Shown: one piece after another, positions 8,002-16,545 of the stretch | How the letters are laid out: every line of letters starts with the position of its first letter | How positions within the stretch are numbered: the stretch's first letter is position 1 | Source: Halobacteriales archaeon QS_8_65_32 | Lineage (GTDB): Archaea > Halobacteriota > Halobacteria > Halobacteriales > Halococcaceae | Reading direction: 5' to 3' | NCBI GenBank assembly: GCA_003022925.1 | Contig: PXRY01000099.1 | Location: 1 to 36,847, forward strand | Length of the DNA stretch: 36,847 bases | Notes under the pieces: model-generated | The model's database searches: none | The model's input: only the letters and a program-made list of their open reading frames with translations | What the model was told of the DNA's origin: nothing | Program-made: the position numbers and the translations under genes

Positions 8002-8412
8002 ATGGACCGGATCAGCGAGGCCGAACGCGAACCGGCGGCAGTCGCAGAGGGCGTCTACCTGGCCGACCTCGCGGCGGGCGAGCGGACGAGCATGAAACAC
8101 TGGCGCATCGAACCGGGCGCGACGCTGCCAACACACCGCCACGACAACGAGCAGATCGGCTACGTGATCAGCGGGGCGCTCGTCGCGCGCGTCGGGGAGG
8201 GTACCGACGCCGAGGAGTACCGCCTCGAACCCGGCGACTCCTACGTCCTCCCGAGCGACGAGCGTCACGGTGCGGAAAACCGCGGCGACGAACCCGCGAC
8301 CGGCGTCGGGATCCTCAGCCCGCCACGCGGTGACCCGGACTGGAAGCAATCGACATCAGCGCGCGCAGAAGCGCAATCGCCCGACGGAACGTCGGCGGAG
8401 TCCGACGACTAA
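8002..8412 (+). CDS. Cupin-domain protein
   Basis: A 136-aa small single-domain cupin. Motif 1 is TLPTHRHDNEQIGYVISG (H45, H47, then an acidic residue) and motif 2 is EPGDSYVLPSDERHGAEN with a third metal-site His, so a mononuclear metal site is likely. Residues after ~118 are a Ser/Ala-rich tail. I use the ATG at 8002, ~35 bases after a TATA box, rather than the upstream in-frame codon at 7882 that would overlap the divergent operon. Its promoter is back-to-back with the three binding-fold genes, which suggests a linked role. Substrate unknown. Confidence 0.82.
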   Translation: MDRISEAEREPAAVAEGVYLADLAAGERTSMKHWRIEPGATLPTHRHDNEQIGYVISGALVARVGEGTDAEEYRLEPGDSYVLPSDERHGAENRGDEPATGVGILSPPRGDPDWKQSTSARAEAQSPDGTSAESDD

Positions 8413-8514
8413 TCGGCCCGAAGACGAAAGATGGAGGGGGAATCGAACGACGCTTTGTCATCCGAAGTATAGGGATCGGATCGGTCGCCTTTAGCTAAAC
8501 GAACCTCGATCGGT

Positions 8515-8705
8515 CAACTGCTGTGGGTGGGACTGAAAGGGGCCCGACCGCTCGGCGAAGGCGGGCGAAGTAAGCACCGTAGGGAGGGAGCAGCGCGACC
8601 GACCGAGGAGCACAGCGAGCCCCCCGAGTCGAGCGCGTCGGGGGCTTTCGAGAACGCCGCGTCGGTCTGATCGACGCACTCTGCTACGCTAAACACTACT
8701 GCCGG
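8515..8705 (-). repeat. Hairpin-element family, copy 2 (core without hairpins)
   Basis: On the minus strand: CGAAAGCCCCCGACGCGCTC, then GGGGGGCTCGCTGTGCTCC, GGTGCTTACTTCGCC, GAGCGGTCGGG and CCCCTTTCAGTCCCACCC. The left motif matches the other copies. The middle segment (GGCTCGCTGYGCTCCTCGG ... GTGCTTACTTCGCC) also occurs in copy 6 at 32506-32557. There are no clear triloop hairpins, so this is a core variant. It fills most of the 350-base gap between the cupin and VOC genes. Confidence 0.72.
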
Positions 8706-8730
8706 ATCGTCCCGTGAAGATCGTCCTGCG

Positions 8731-8738
8731 AACCTATA
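8731..8738 (+). promoter_or_regulatory. TATA box of the VOC gene
   Basis: CCTATATG about 28 bases ahead of the ATG at 8764, consistent with a leaderless transcript. Confidence 0.5.
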
Positions 8739-8763
8739 TGGCCCTCGCGCGAGAGCGACGCAC

Positions 8764-9192
8764 ATGGACGGGGTAGATCACATCAACGTCGATGTGGACG
8801 ACCTGGAAGCGTGTTACGACTTTTACCGCGAGTCACTCGCGCTTACCCTCGTGCGTCCGCCCGAGGACTTCGACGGCGCACACGCGATGTTCCGCACCGG
8901 CGAGACTGTCGTCACGCTCGCCGAGACCGGTCGCGCCGAGAAGTGGCACGAGACGGATATGAATCACCCACTCGACAAGGCCCACATCGCGTTCGAGACC
9001 GATCGGGCGGAGTACGAACGGATGGTCTCGGCGTTGGACGACCAGTTCCCGAAACAGGGACCGTACGACTGGGGCGAGTTCGAGGGATTCTATTTCCTCG
9101 ATCCGGACGGCAACCTCCTAGAGGTCATCACCCGCGACCCGCCCGCGCCCGACGTTTCCCGGACGCTGCTCATACACGACGACGTGGAGTAA
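8764..9192 (+). CDS. VOC-family (glyoxalase/dioxygenase fold) protein
   Basis: At 142 aa this is the normal size for a single VOC protein made of two beta-alpha-beta3 modules. Metal ligands expected in the family are visible: His in DHINVDVDD at the start, His in DKAHIAFETD at mid-protein, and Glu in FYFLDPDGNLLEVI near the end. It could be a glyoxalase I-like lyase or a ring-opening dioxygenase; the sequence does not say which. It has its own TATA box and is followed after 83 bases by the acetyltransferase gene. Confidence 0.85.
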   Translation: MDGVDHINVDVDDLEACYDFYRESLALTLVRPPEDFDGAHAMFRTGETVVTLAETGRAEKWHETDMNHPLDKAHIAFETDRAEYERMVSALDDQFPKQGPYDWGEFEGFYFLDPDGNLLEVITRDPPAPDVSRTLLIHDDVE

Positions 9193-9275
9193 GACTGACA
9201 ACCGTTCGTTCAGCCTCGGTCGTCGCTTGCACGGCCCACGGCAAAGACTATTGACGCGCTGATCGATTCGAAGGC

Positions 9276-10145
9276 ATGACCGGACCGTCCGAGTTGACCT
9301 TCGAGAACGATGTCAGACAGCGGATCTACGAGTACGTCGAGCGAAACGGCACTGCGTCGCCGAGCGAGATCCGCCATCAGGTGCGGATCGACACTGGACC
9401 GCCGGCGTCGAAACCCGCCCGGTCGAGCGGCCTCACCGCGGAACGAACTCCCATGCCCGTCGCCCAGGTCCGCGAGCACCTGCAGGGGCTCGAAAGCGAG
9501 GGGTATCTCGCACAGGACGGCGGAACGTACCGCGTCGCCGTCGGGGACGACCGAGCCACTCACGAGGTCGAGGGTGGGACCGTCACCGTTCGGCCGGCCC
9601 GCCACGAGGACCTCGCTGATCTCGCCGCGGTCGTCGAAGAAGTCGCGAGCGAGGAGACCTACGTCGACGCCCGGACCATCGCGGCGGTGATCGACCACGA
9701 GGAGACCCCCACGCGCCACAACGAACGCGAGTCGCGGGTCTTTTTCATCGCGACGCACTCACCCGACGGCGGCGACGCCGGGACGGACGACGCCGACGGG
9801 AACAACGGGGACGGGGGCGATGGCGGGGACGGGAACGGCGAAATCGTCGGCTGGGTCCACCTCGAGGGACTGCGGCTCGCGGAGCTACGCCACGTCGCCG
9901 AACTCACCGTCGGCGTCGTCGCTCCCCATCGCCGCGAGGGGATCGGGAAGCGACTGCTTGACCACGGCTTGGAGTGGGCCGGCGGCGCGGGCTACGAGAA
10001 GCTCTATCAGACCCTGCCGGCGACGAACGAGGAAGCCATCTCCTTTCTCGAATCGGAAGGCTGGGAGCGGGAGGCCACCCACGCCGACCACTACCGGATC
10101 AGCGACGAGTACGTTGACGAGGCGCTGCTTGCGATCTGGGTGTAA
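9276..10145 (+). CDS. GNAT acetyltransferase with N-terminal winged-helix-like domain
   Basis: A 289-aa protein. Residues ~1-80 look like a winged helix (RIYEYVERNGTASPSEIRHQV; VREHLQGLESEGYLAQDGGTYRV). From ~95 on it is a GNAT fold: TVRPARHEDLADLAAVV, then the acetyl-CoA pyrophosphate loop ELTVGVVAPHRREGIGKRLLDHGLEWA, and the C-terminal EEAISFLESEGWERE. About 20 residues of Gly/Asp (residues ~170-190) are inserted into the loop before GEIVGWVHLEG. The fusion suggests a DNA-binding acetyltransferase, or simply a wHTH-type dimer domain. Acceptor unknown. Confidence 0.85.
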   Translation: MTGPSELTFENDVRQRIYEYVERNGTASPSEIRHQVRIDTGPPASKPARSSGLTAERTPMPVAQVREHLQGLESEGYLAQDGGTYRVAVGDDRATHEVEGGTVTVRPARHEDLADLAAVVEEVASEETYVDARTIAAVIDHEETPTRHNERESRVFFIATHSPDGGDAGTDDADGNNGDGGDGGDGNGEIVGWVHLEGLRLAELRHVAELTVGVVAPHRREGIGKRLLDHGLEWAGGAGYEKLYQTLPATNEEAISFLESEGWEREATHADHYRISDEYVDEALLAIWV

Positions 10146-10188
10146 CGTCTCCCGGGAGGTTTTTGCGTCGGGCGGGAGTGAACGAAAC

Positions 10189-10575
10189 ATGGACGAGATA
10201 TCGCTCGCCGTGCCCCGGGACGTGGTCGACTCGCTGCCCGACGAGGAGGGCACCGCCGCCCTCGACATGCAGCGGTCGGTCGAGGGTATCGAAGCCCGGA
10301 TCAACCAGGCGATCGCCGACGCCGACGACGAGGCCGAAGCCGCCGGCCGGATCGCCGACGCCATCGAACGGATGGAGACCCATCTCGAACGGTACGACGA
10401 GTTCGTCCCCGAACTACGTGCGTGGGGCCAGTCGCCGATCTACGCCATCGCGTGGCGGAACCTTCAGGCGGCGTTACTCACCCAGCTCTACGAGGTCGGG
10501 TGGCTCACGACCTACCTCGACCGCGAGCGCAACTACCGCCTCGTCGAGGACGGCATCCGACTCGGCGATCAGTAA
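10189..10575 (+). CDS. Conserved-looking haloarchaeal protein of unknown function
   Basis: 128 aa, acidic and mainly helical (RINQAIADADDEAEAAGRIADAIERMETHLERY), with aromatic-rich helices in the second half (SPIYAIAWRNLQAALLTQLYEVGWLTTYLDRERNY). No motif I recognise. It follows the acetyltransferase by 43 bases with a GGGAG ribosome site upstream, so the two may be co-transcribed. I chose the ATG at 10189; in-frame sequence upstream lies in the preceding gene. Confidence 0.65.
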   Translation: MDEISLAVPRDVVDSLPDEEGTAALDMQRSVEGIEARINQAIADADDEAEAAGRIADAIERMETHLERYDEFVPELRAWGQSPIYAIAWRNLQAALLTQLYEVGWLTTYLDRERNYRLVEDGIRLGDQ

Positions 10576-10775
10576 GCGTCGGCAACCGACTGCCGAACCG
10601 ATCGTCGCCTCGCTATCAGGCATACACCGGTTGGCACCCACATCCGGTGCTCGGAACCGACACGCCCCCACCTATCAGCAATCGAATACGAGCGTGACGA
10701 AATAGCCAGGACGCTCTTGCAGGGCGGCGGTTGGTTCCCGGACGCTTTTTGTACTATCACGTTCAATACCGAGGT

Positions 10776-11054
10776 ATGAACCTGAAGTGTCGGTTCTTCG
10801 CGACCTTTCGTCAGGCGGTCGGTTCGAAGACGATCGAGCGGGAAGTCGAGGACGAAACGACCGTCGGTGACCTGCTGAGCGCGCTCGAAACCGAGTACGA
10901 CGGGCTCGAAGGCCAGTTGCTCGACGGCGAGAGCCTGAAGCCGAGCATCAACGTGTTGCGAAACGGCCGCGAGGTGCTTCACATGGACGGCTCGGCAACC
11001 GAACTCGCGGACGGCGATACTGTCAGTGTGTTCCCGCCGGTGGCCGGTGGATGA
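10776..11054 (+). CDS. SAMP3/MoaD-like ubiquitin-fold protein ending in Gly-Gly
   Basis: 92-aa beta-grasp protein: RFFATFRQAVGSKTIER at the start, DETTVGDLLSALETEYDGLE, then INVLRNGREVLHMDG, and the end FPPVAGG. The C-terminal Gly-Gly is adenylated by an E1-like enzyme (UbaA) in haloarchaea, for sulfur transfer in molybdopterin synthesis or for isopeptide tagging of proteins. Length and the VAGG end fit SAMP3 of Haloferax better than SAMP1 (87 aa). Its stop overlaps the ATG of the next gene (ATGA), and a tungsten/molybdenum-pterin aldehyde oxidoreductase lies 2 kb downstream. It could supply sulfur for that enzyme's cofactor. Confidence 0.82.
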   Translation: MNLKCRFFATFRQAVGSKTIEREVEDETTVGDLLSALETEYDGLEGQLLDGESLKPSINVLRNGREVLHMDGSATELADGDTVSVFPPVAGG

Positions 11055-11305
11055 CACGCGAGAGGTCCTACCGGGGTATCTCCGAGCGCCTCGCGATCCA
11101 CTACTTGACCAATCTCGGTGGGGAGCAGACGGAAGCGGACGTCGTCGAAGCCGACGACTGGCGGGCGACGCTCGATTCGGAGAAGGTGAGCATCGGCTCG
11201 ACGCTTTCGCTCACCGAGGTCACGATCCGCTTCGAGGGCGACGAGGCGGCACTCGATCCGCTCGTCGAGCGCTTCAGTCAAAAGGCGATGCGCGCCGGCG
11301 GATAA
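11051..11305 (+). CDS. Small protein coupled to the MoaD/SAMP gene, also ending in Gly-Gly
   Basis: 84 aa, start ATG inside the stop of the SAMP-like gene. It reads TRERSYRGISERLAIHYLTNLGG ... GSTLSLTEVTIRFEGDEAALDPLVERFSQKAMRAGG. The overlap and the position recall MoaD-related proteins in which a C-terminal domain of this size (DUF1952 type) is fused to MoaD; here it would be the split form. This assignment is from memory of that architecture, not from a match. The terminal Gly-Gly may be chance or mean that it can be processed like its neighbour. Confidence 0.65.
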   Translation: MTRERSYRGISERLAIHYLTNLGGEQTEADVVEADDWRATLDSEKVSIGSTLSLTEVTIRFEGDEAALDPLVERFSQKAMRAGG

Positions 11306-11341
11306 CATCGAAGGGTGCGTCGAAAGGATGAGACACTGAGT

Positions 11342-11704
11342 ATGCGTGGCGATCCGATCGACGGTCAGGTCCTGTTGCTCGCTGGATCGACTGCGAGCGT
11401 CGCGCCCGAACGCCTGCCCGACCTGATCGACCACGTGCAAGAAGACCTCGCCGATCGTTTACCCGAGTACGAACGCCGGTACGAACGCGTATACGGGACC
11501 GACGACGCGGCGTACTTCTTCGTCGAGGCGGGCCACTGGGAGGACGTCGGCGAGCGACTCGGTTTCGACCGACGGGAGACGAGCGCGGTCGAGCGCGCTC
11601 ACCGCGAGCAGTTGCGCCGCGTCGGCCGTCGGATCGACCGGCGCGAGGAGTTCGACGCGGCCTTTGACGTGCGCGAATGTGTCGTCATCAGTCACAGCGA
11701 GTAA
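11342..11704 (+). CDS. Unknown protein downstream of the SAMP-like pair
   Basis: 120 aa, no family recognised. Features seen: VLLLAGSTASVAPERLPDLIDHVQEDLADRLPEYERRYERVY, then DAAYFFVEAGHWEDVGERLGFDRRETSAVERAHREQLRRVGRR, and a final ECVVISHSE. It looks cytosolic and alpha/beta. I used the ATG at 11342; an in-frame GTG at 11315 would add nine residues. It is 36 bases after the preceding gene on the same strand, so probably in one operon with the modifier genes. Confidence 0.65.
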   Translation: MRGDPIDGQVLLLAGSTASVAPERLPDLIDHVQEDLADRLPEYERRYERVYGTDDAAYFFVEAGHWEDVGERLGFDRRETSAVERAHREQLRRVGRRIDRREEFDAAFDVRECVVISHSE

Positions 11705-11794
11705 CGATCGAGGTTCGAGATTCGAACTTCCGGTCGGGCGGTCGATATCCGATACCTCCCGCCAGAACGCGACGAAAAGGGCTCGTTGTCGAGC

Positions 11795-12220
11795 TTAGTT
11801 TTCGACATCGTGGTCGATCGTATCGAGCGCGCGACTCGAGAACTCGACTTCGGTGAGGTCGTCATCGGCGAGCGCGCGCAGCCAGCCGGCTTCGGCGTGC
11901 CACGTCCCGACCGGTTCGCCTTCCAGATCGGTGACGGTCGCTTCGATACGCCTGTATCCGCTTCGGTCGCTGCTGCCGTCTCCGTCCTCGTTCCCGTCCA
12001 TAATCCCGGCCTCGGTCCCGTCCCTGCCTTCGTTTTCATCGACCAACTCGCGGTAAACGTTGATAACGCGTCCCATCTCTTGGTGGGGGACCTCACCGAT
12101 GCTTCCGGCGTCGATCGACTCGTACTCAACGGCGAGCGTGTCGCCCCTTCGCTCGATCGTCGTAACGTAGACGCCGTCGCTCATCAGCCGGGCTTCGAAC
12201 CGATCGTCGTCAATGGTCAT
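11795..12220 (-). CDS. Haloarchaeal protein of unknown function
   Basis: 141 aa. The two halves FEARLMSDGVYVTTIERRGDTLAVEYESI and RIEATVTDLEGEPVGTWHAEAGWLRAL ... LTEVEFSSRALDTI look like a small beta-rich domain followed by a helix. Between them lies an acidic low-complexity loop (ENEGRDGTEAGIMDGNEDGDG). I recall similar uncharacterised haloarchaeal proteins but cannot name a function. It converges on the SAMP operon and is divergent from the 12313 gene. Confidence 0.65.
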   Translation of the reverse strand: MTIDDDRFEARLMSDGVYVTTIERRGDTLAVEYESIDAGSIGEVPHQEMGRVINVYRELVDENEGRDGTEAGIMDGNEDGDGSSDRSGYRRIEATVTDLEGEPVGTWHAEAGWLRALADDDLTEVEFSSRALDTIDHDVEN

Positions 12221-12312
12221 GTTACCAGTTCAGGAGCGAAACCCATAGCGATTACGTCTCACAGGGATATTCATGGGGAAGCCTTTAGTCGACCGTAGTC
12301 ATCCGACCCGTT

Positions 12313-12663
12313 ATGCTCGTGCATCTGCACCAGTACAAACACGAGTCGGTCGACTTCGACGACAACAGAACGACCGGCGAGTCCCAGACCGAGGATTCAG
12401 TTGACAAGGACACCAGCGAGTACTTCGCCCAGCGTGACCTCGACGCAGAAGAGTGGGAAACCGTCGAGTACGAGAACGACCCGATTCAGCGACGGTCCAT
12501 CACGGTTGGCGAGGTCACCGCCGTATCGGTCCCCCAAGAGCCCGCCGAGAGCGACGATCCCGACCTGCCCGGTCTGACGATCCAGCTCCGTCTCGCCGGC
12601 GGCGATACCAAATACGTCGGTCAGACCGAGATCGTCGAAGTCCAGGACGAGCAACCTCAGTAG
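12313..12663 (+). CDS. Acidic protein of unknown function
   Basis: 116 aa, strongly acidic (DFDDNRTTGESQTEDSVDKDTSEYF), ending in a possible small beta domain (RRSITVGEVTAVSVP; LTIQLRLAGGDTKYVGQTEIVEV). No family recognised. Codon pattern (GC-rich third positions) and acidic composition support it as real. The remaining doubt is whether it is conserved. Confidence 0.55.
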   Translation: MLVHLHQYKHESVDFDDNRTTGESQTEDSVDKDTSEYFAQRDLDAEEWETVEYENDPIQRRSITVGEVTAVSVPQEPAESDDPDLPGLTIQLRLAGGDTKYVGQTEIVEVQDEQPQ

Positions 12664-12983
12664 TAACGTTAACGGTTACCGTCCGGCAGCTTCGATCGCG
12701 CTCCCCTTTCCCGGCCGCTGCCCGGAGGTAAGGGCCCGATACGATCCCTCCCGAAGCGCACCTGACTACCCTTCTACGCCGGCGAGATGCATTATTGGAT
12801 TACCGGACATCCACAGCTACGATCGGAACGACCGGGCTGGCTTGTGTCCGCACCTACGTTCGCGGTTCGCTCACTCTCACAGACCTTCGGTGTCGGGGAC
12901 TTATCGCTCGTCGTACAGTGGCGGCGCAATAAAACGCGTGTTTAGATTACGGTTCCCGGTTCGGTCGCGGGCTTGCGCTTCGA
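12664..12983. other. Gene-free stretch (320 bases)
   Basis: Convergent gap between the 12313 gene and the aldehyde oxidoreductase gene. No plausible gene, hairpin element or repeat was seen. It contains some locally A/T-richer bits (gcattattggat near 12790) but no clear TATA-plus-start arrangement. Confidence 0.5.
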
Positions 12984-14918
12984 TCAGTCGTCCGCGGGTG
13001 CTTGGCCGCCCGAGCTGCTGACACCCGTACCGGGACCGACGTCGATCGCGAGCTCTTCGAGTTTCTCGTCGGGCACCACGCCGTCGACCCAACCGCGCTC
13101 GGCGTAGTACTCCTCTTTCATCTCGGGGAGTTCGCAGTACTCGCCGTCCGACGCGCCCTGGCCGCGGATGCCGTCCTCAAGGAACTTCCAGGGCAGCGAG
13201 TCGTCTTCGCCATCGAAGCCCGCGAGGTTGTTGTAGTATCGCTCCAAGTTGTAGACGCGCTCGCCGGCACGCATGAGGTCGTCTTCGGTGACGTCGAGGC
13301 CCGTCATACCGTTGTATTGCATGACGTACTCCTCGATACCTTCGGCGAAGGCGTTGAACTTGCAGATGTCGAAGCTGTCGGAGATCGCGTGCAGGTCCTG
13401 GAACAGGGCCGTGAGTTCGCCCTTGCCTTCCCACGCGTAGGGATCGACCTTCTCGGGAATCCCCAAAATCTCCGCAGCGGGCGTGTAGCCGCGCAGGTGA
13501 CACGCGCCGCGATTGGACGTGGCGTAGGCGATGCCCATACCCTTCATGCAGCGCGGGTCGTAGGCGGCGATCGACTGGTTCTTGACGTCGAGGCGGCTCT
13601 CGTGGCCGTCGGTTTCATCGGCCATGTGGGTCTGACCGCCGGCGATCAAGTCACCGAGAGCGCTTGACCGGTTGCCGATCTCCTCGATGAGGTCGATCAT
13701 CTCGTCGTCGTCGCCCCAGTCGATGCCCTGGCCGAGGTCGTCGAGTTTGCCTTCTTCGGTGAGTTCCATCGCCATCGCGATGTTGTTGCCCACTTCGATG
13801 GTGTCCATGCCCAGCTTGTTACACTGATCGATCATGACCGCGATCTTGTCCCGGCCGTCGTTTGCCGCGTTCGTGCCGAGCGCCCAGGCGGACTCGTACT
13901 CGAACGACTCCATGTGGACGTTCATCTCCTCGCCCTTGTGGTTGGCCTGGACCTCGACTTCCTTTTTGCAGGCCACCGGACAGGAGTGACAGGTCGGGTC
14001 GTTGACGAGGATGTTCTCCTCGACGTTCTCTCCGGAGATGCGCTCTGCGTCGAGATCGGCGGGTCGGTTGGCCTCGTCGTCGTTGTACGCGTTCGAGGAG
14101 GTGTACTGGCCGTTCTTCGTGGGGTGGCCGTCCATCTCTTCGGTGACGTTCATGAGCACGTTCGTGCCGTACACCGACAGGCCGCCCTCGTTGGGCGCGG
14201 TAACGTCCGATTCCTGGATGACCTGCATCGCCTGCTTGTGGCCCTCCATGAACGTCTCCTGATCCTCCGGTTTGGGCATCCTGGTGCTCGATTTGATGAT
14301 GACTGCCTTCAGGTTCTTGTTACCCATCACGCAGCCGGTGCCGCCGCGGCCCGAGACGCGGTCGTCCTCGTTGACGATCGAGGCGAACTTGACCGTGTTC
14401 TCCCCGGCCTGGCCGATGCCCATGTACGACATGTTCTTGCCGTACGCGCCCTCGTGGCGCTCCTCTAAGGTCTCGCGGGCCTCGTGGGTGCTCATGCCCC
14501 AGAGATCGGAGGCATCGTGCAGTTCGACCTCGCCGTCCTCGACGACGGCGTAGACCGGCTCGTCGCTCTCGCCTTCGAACAGGAGACCGTCGAAGCCCGA
14601 CCACTTGAGCCGCGCGCCCGACCAGCCGCCGTGGTGGCTGTCGGTCACCGTGCCCGTCAGGGGCGATTTGGTACAGATCGCGATCCGGCCGCTCATCACG
14701 GTCTGGGTGCCCGTGAGCGGGCCGTTCATGAATGCAAGCAGGTTCTCGTCGCTCATCGGGTCCACGTCGGGCCCCTGGTCGAAGACGTACTTGACACCGA
14801 GGCCCCGCGCCCCGATGTACTTCTTCGCGTCCTCGTCGTCGATGCTCTCGTAGTTCACATCGCCCGACGAGAGATCGATGCGTGCTACATTGTCTTGGAA
14901 GCCGCCGAGTTCGGTCAT
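12984..14918 (-). CDS. aor: Aldehyde ferredoxin oxidoreductase (tungsten/molybdenum-pterin enzyme)
   Basis: Full-length 644-aa AOR-family enzyme, which oxidises aldehydes to acids and hands electrons to ferredoxin using a bis-pterin tungsten (or molybdenum) cofactor and one [4Fe-4S] cluster. The cluster ligands are C310, C313 and C317 (CHSCPVAC) and distal C519 (FDICKF). The pterin-binding segment RGGTGCVMGNKNLKA lies at ~191-205, and domain 1 has the usual ARGLGVKYVFD and GPLTGT. The SAMP/MoaD-like protein 2 kb away may serve its cofactor. The sequence does not tell which member of the family (AOR, FOR, GOR) or which substrate. Palindromes lie between its TATA-like box and the start. Confidence 0.95.
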   Translation of the reverse strand: MTELGGFQDNVARIDLSSGDVNYESIDDEDAKKYIGARGLGVKYVFDQGPDVDPMSDENLLAFMNGPLTGTQTVMSGRIAICTKSPLTGTVTDSHHGGWSGARLKWSGFDGLLFEGESDEPVYAVVEDGEVELHDASDLWGMSTHEARETLEERHEGAYGKNMSYMGIGQAGENTVKFASIVNEDDRVSGRGGTGCVMGNKNLKAVIIKSSTRMPKPEDQETFMEGHKQAMQVIQESDVTAPNEGGLSVYGTNVLMNVTEEMDGHPTKNGQYTSSNAYNDDEANRPADLDAERISGENVEENILVNDPTCHSCPVACKKEVEVQANHKGEEMNVHMESFEYESAWALGTNAANDGRDKIAVMIDQCNKLGMDTIEVGNNIAMAMELTEEGKLDDLGQGIDWGDDDEMIDLIEEIGNRSSALGDLIAGGQTHMADETDGHESRLDVKNQSIAAYDPRCMKGMGIAYATSNRGACHLRGYTPAAEILGIPEKVDPYAWEGKGELTALFQDLHAISDSFDICKFNAFAEGIEEYVMQYNGMTGLDVTEDDLMRAGERVYNLERYYNNLAGFDGEDDSLPWKFLEDGIRGQGASDGEYCELPEMKEEYYAERGWVDGVVPDEKLEELAIDVGPGTGVSSSGGQAPADD

Positions 14919-14919
14919 G

Positions 14920-14994
14920 GTAACGTACGTTGATTGTATACGGGCGGGAGGCCGTTAGACCCTTGTACCGAAACGTAACCGAGGGTAGTTACGT
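14920..14994 (-). promoter_or_regulatory. Promoter/operator region of the aldehyde oxidoreductase
   Basis: A perfect 10-base palindrome AACGTACGTT (14922-14931) lies 3 bases before the start, beside a TATA-like GTATACAA (14935-14942, minus strand). Further out is the inverted repeat ACGTAAC-N8-GTTACGT (14973-14994). The first would sit on the transcript start and the second upstream of TATA, a reasonable layout for repression and activation. Confidence 0.45.
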
Positions 14995-15360
14995 CGGTCG
15001 GGACGGGCACCTCATGACCGGCCTCCGCTGTCCGTCTTATGGCCTACCTAAACTTCTTGGAAACGGGCGTTCGTCCCCATGAACGGGTTCTTTCTGCGAA
15101 CGACCCGGACGTAAATGGCTATGGTATCACTCCACCGACGTTTTCGACCGGCAATCGGGGCCAGTGATCTTGCTCGTCACCGGCCCGATACGATCGTTGT
15201 GGGGCAGCACCGATGAGGGCGTTGCGGTCGGGAGCCGCGATTGCTCCGTGAGCGTCGCCGTCCGGCCGTGGTCGGATCGGTGGCGACATGCGAGGAACTC
15301 GGGGATGGGTCGGGCCGGCGATGCAGTGTCGTTTTGGGTGCCCGGGAACTGGTATTGGTA
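14995..15360. other. Gap between aor and RaSEA (366 bases)
   Basis: Divergent spacer. Apart from the aor promoter elements listed separately, I see no gene, hairpin element or clear TATA box for RaSEA. A long frame on the minus strand covering this gap is the antisense of RaSEA. Confidence 0.5.
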
Positions 15361-16431
15361 ATGAGCACGCCCAGTCCCGAGGTCTACGAGCAGGGCCGCG
15401 GTATGGACGCATACAACCGGGTGATGCGCGAGATCCGCGCGCGCAACGACCGGACGTACGACCCGCGCGAACCGACCCGCGTCTGGCTCGACGAGGACAA
15501 CACGCCCGAGGGGGTAAAAGAGTCGCTCACGATCATCCTCAACACCGGCGGCTGTCGCTGGGCGCGCGCGGGCGGCTGTACGATGTGCGGGTATGTCGCC
15601 GAGAGCGTCGACGGCGGTACCGTTGCTCACGACGCGCTGATGACCCAGATCGAGACTTGCCTCGATCACGAACGCGAGAACGCCGAGGAGCCGGCACCGC
15701 TGATCAAGATCTACACCTCGGGAAGCTTCCTCGACGAACGGGAGGTGCCCGCGGAGACGAGAGCCGCGATCGCCGCGACCTTCACCGACCGTGAGCGGAT
15801 CGTCGTCGAGAGCTTGCCCGACTTCGTTTCCCACGAGCGCCTCGCCGACTTCACCGACGCCGGCCTGGCAACCGATGTCGCGGTCGGGTTGGAGACCGCG
15901 ACCGACCGCGTGCGCCACGACTGCGTGAACAAGTACTTCGACTTCGAGGACTTCATCGCCGCGAGCGAGGAGGCTGAGGCCGCTGGTGCGGGAATCAAAG
16001 CCTATCTCCTTTGCAAGCCCCCCTTCCTGACCGAACGCGAAGCCATCGCGGACATGAAATCGTCGATCCGCCGGTGTGCGGAGTACGCCCACACCGTCTC
16101 GATGAACCCCTGTAACGTTCAGCGCCACACAATGGTCGAGGAACTCTTTTTCGACGGGGGGTATCGCCCGCCCTGGCTGTGGTCGGTCGCCGAGATCCTC
16201 GAAGACACGGCTGACGCGCCGGCGATCGTCGTGAGCGACCCGGTAGGGCATGGCTCCGATCGGGGGCCACACAACTGCGGGGAGTGTGACGACCGGGTGC
16301 AGAAGGCAATCAAGGACTTCAACCTCCGACAAGATATAACAGTATTCGAGCAGGTCTCCTGTGAGTGTGAGTACACCTGGGAGGAAGTCACGAAGCGTGA
16401 GACGAGTTACAACCAGCCGCTCGCGCGCTAA
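15361..16431 (+). CDS. raSEA: Archaeosine synthase radical SAM subunit RaSEA
   Basis: 356-aa radical SAM enzyme. With ArcS it turns preQ0-lysine at position 15 of archaeal tRNA into archaeosine. The cluster-binding cysteines are C65, C73 and C76 (Cx7Cx2C in GGCRWARAGGCTMCGY), the unusual spacing seen in the Elp3/RaSEA-like group. Other recognisable parts are LIKIYTSGSFLDEREVP, VVESLPDFV, VAVGLETATD and MNPCNVQRHTMVEELF, with three more cysteines near the C-terminus (NCGECDD, CECEY). Length and motifs fit the family well. ATG at 15361 chosen as the first in-frame ATG; the frame is open further upstream but without features. Confidence 0.9.
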   Translation: MSTPSPEVYEQGRGMDAYNRVMREIRARNDRTYDPREPTRVWLDEDNTPEGVKESLTIILNTGGCRWARAGGCTMCGYVAESVDGGTVAHDALMTQIETCLDHERENAEEPAPLIKIYTSGSFLDEREVPAETRAAIAATFTDRERIVVESLPDFVSHERLADFTDAGLATDVAVGLETATDRVRHDCVNKYFDFEDFIAASEEAEAAGAGIKAYLLCKPPFLTEREAIADMKSSIRRCAEYAHTVSMNPCNVQRHTMVEELFFDGGYRPPWLWSVAEILEDTADAPAIVVSDPVGHGSDRGPHNCGECDDRVQKAIKDFNLRQDITVFEQVSCECEYTWEEVTKRETSYNQPLAR

Positions 16432-16545
16432 GCCAGGAGATCAGTCGACTACCTGAGTACAGTATCGGTTTCCCTCTATCGGCCTCCTTCACTCTCAGCC
16501 TGTTATCCTACCAAGTGTTTTCCCGATCCCGCCGGGAGTGTGAAT

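Noticed and set aside
15127-16332. 401-aa minus-strand frame
   Set aside because: It is antisense to RaSEA, which has clear cluster cysteines and family length.
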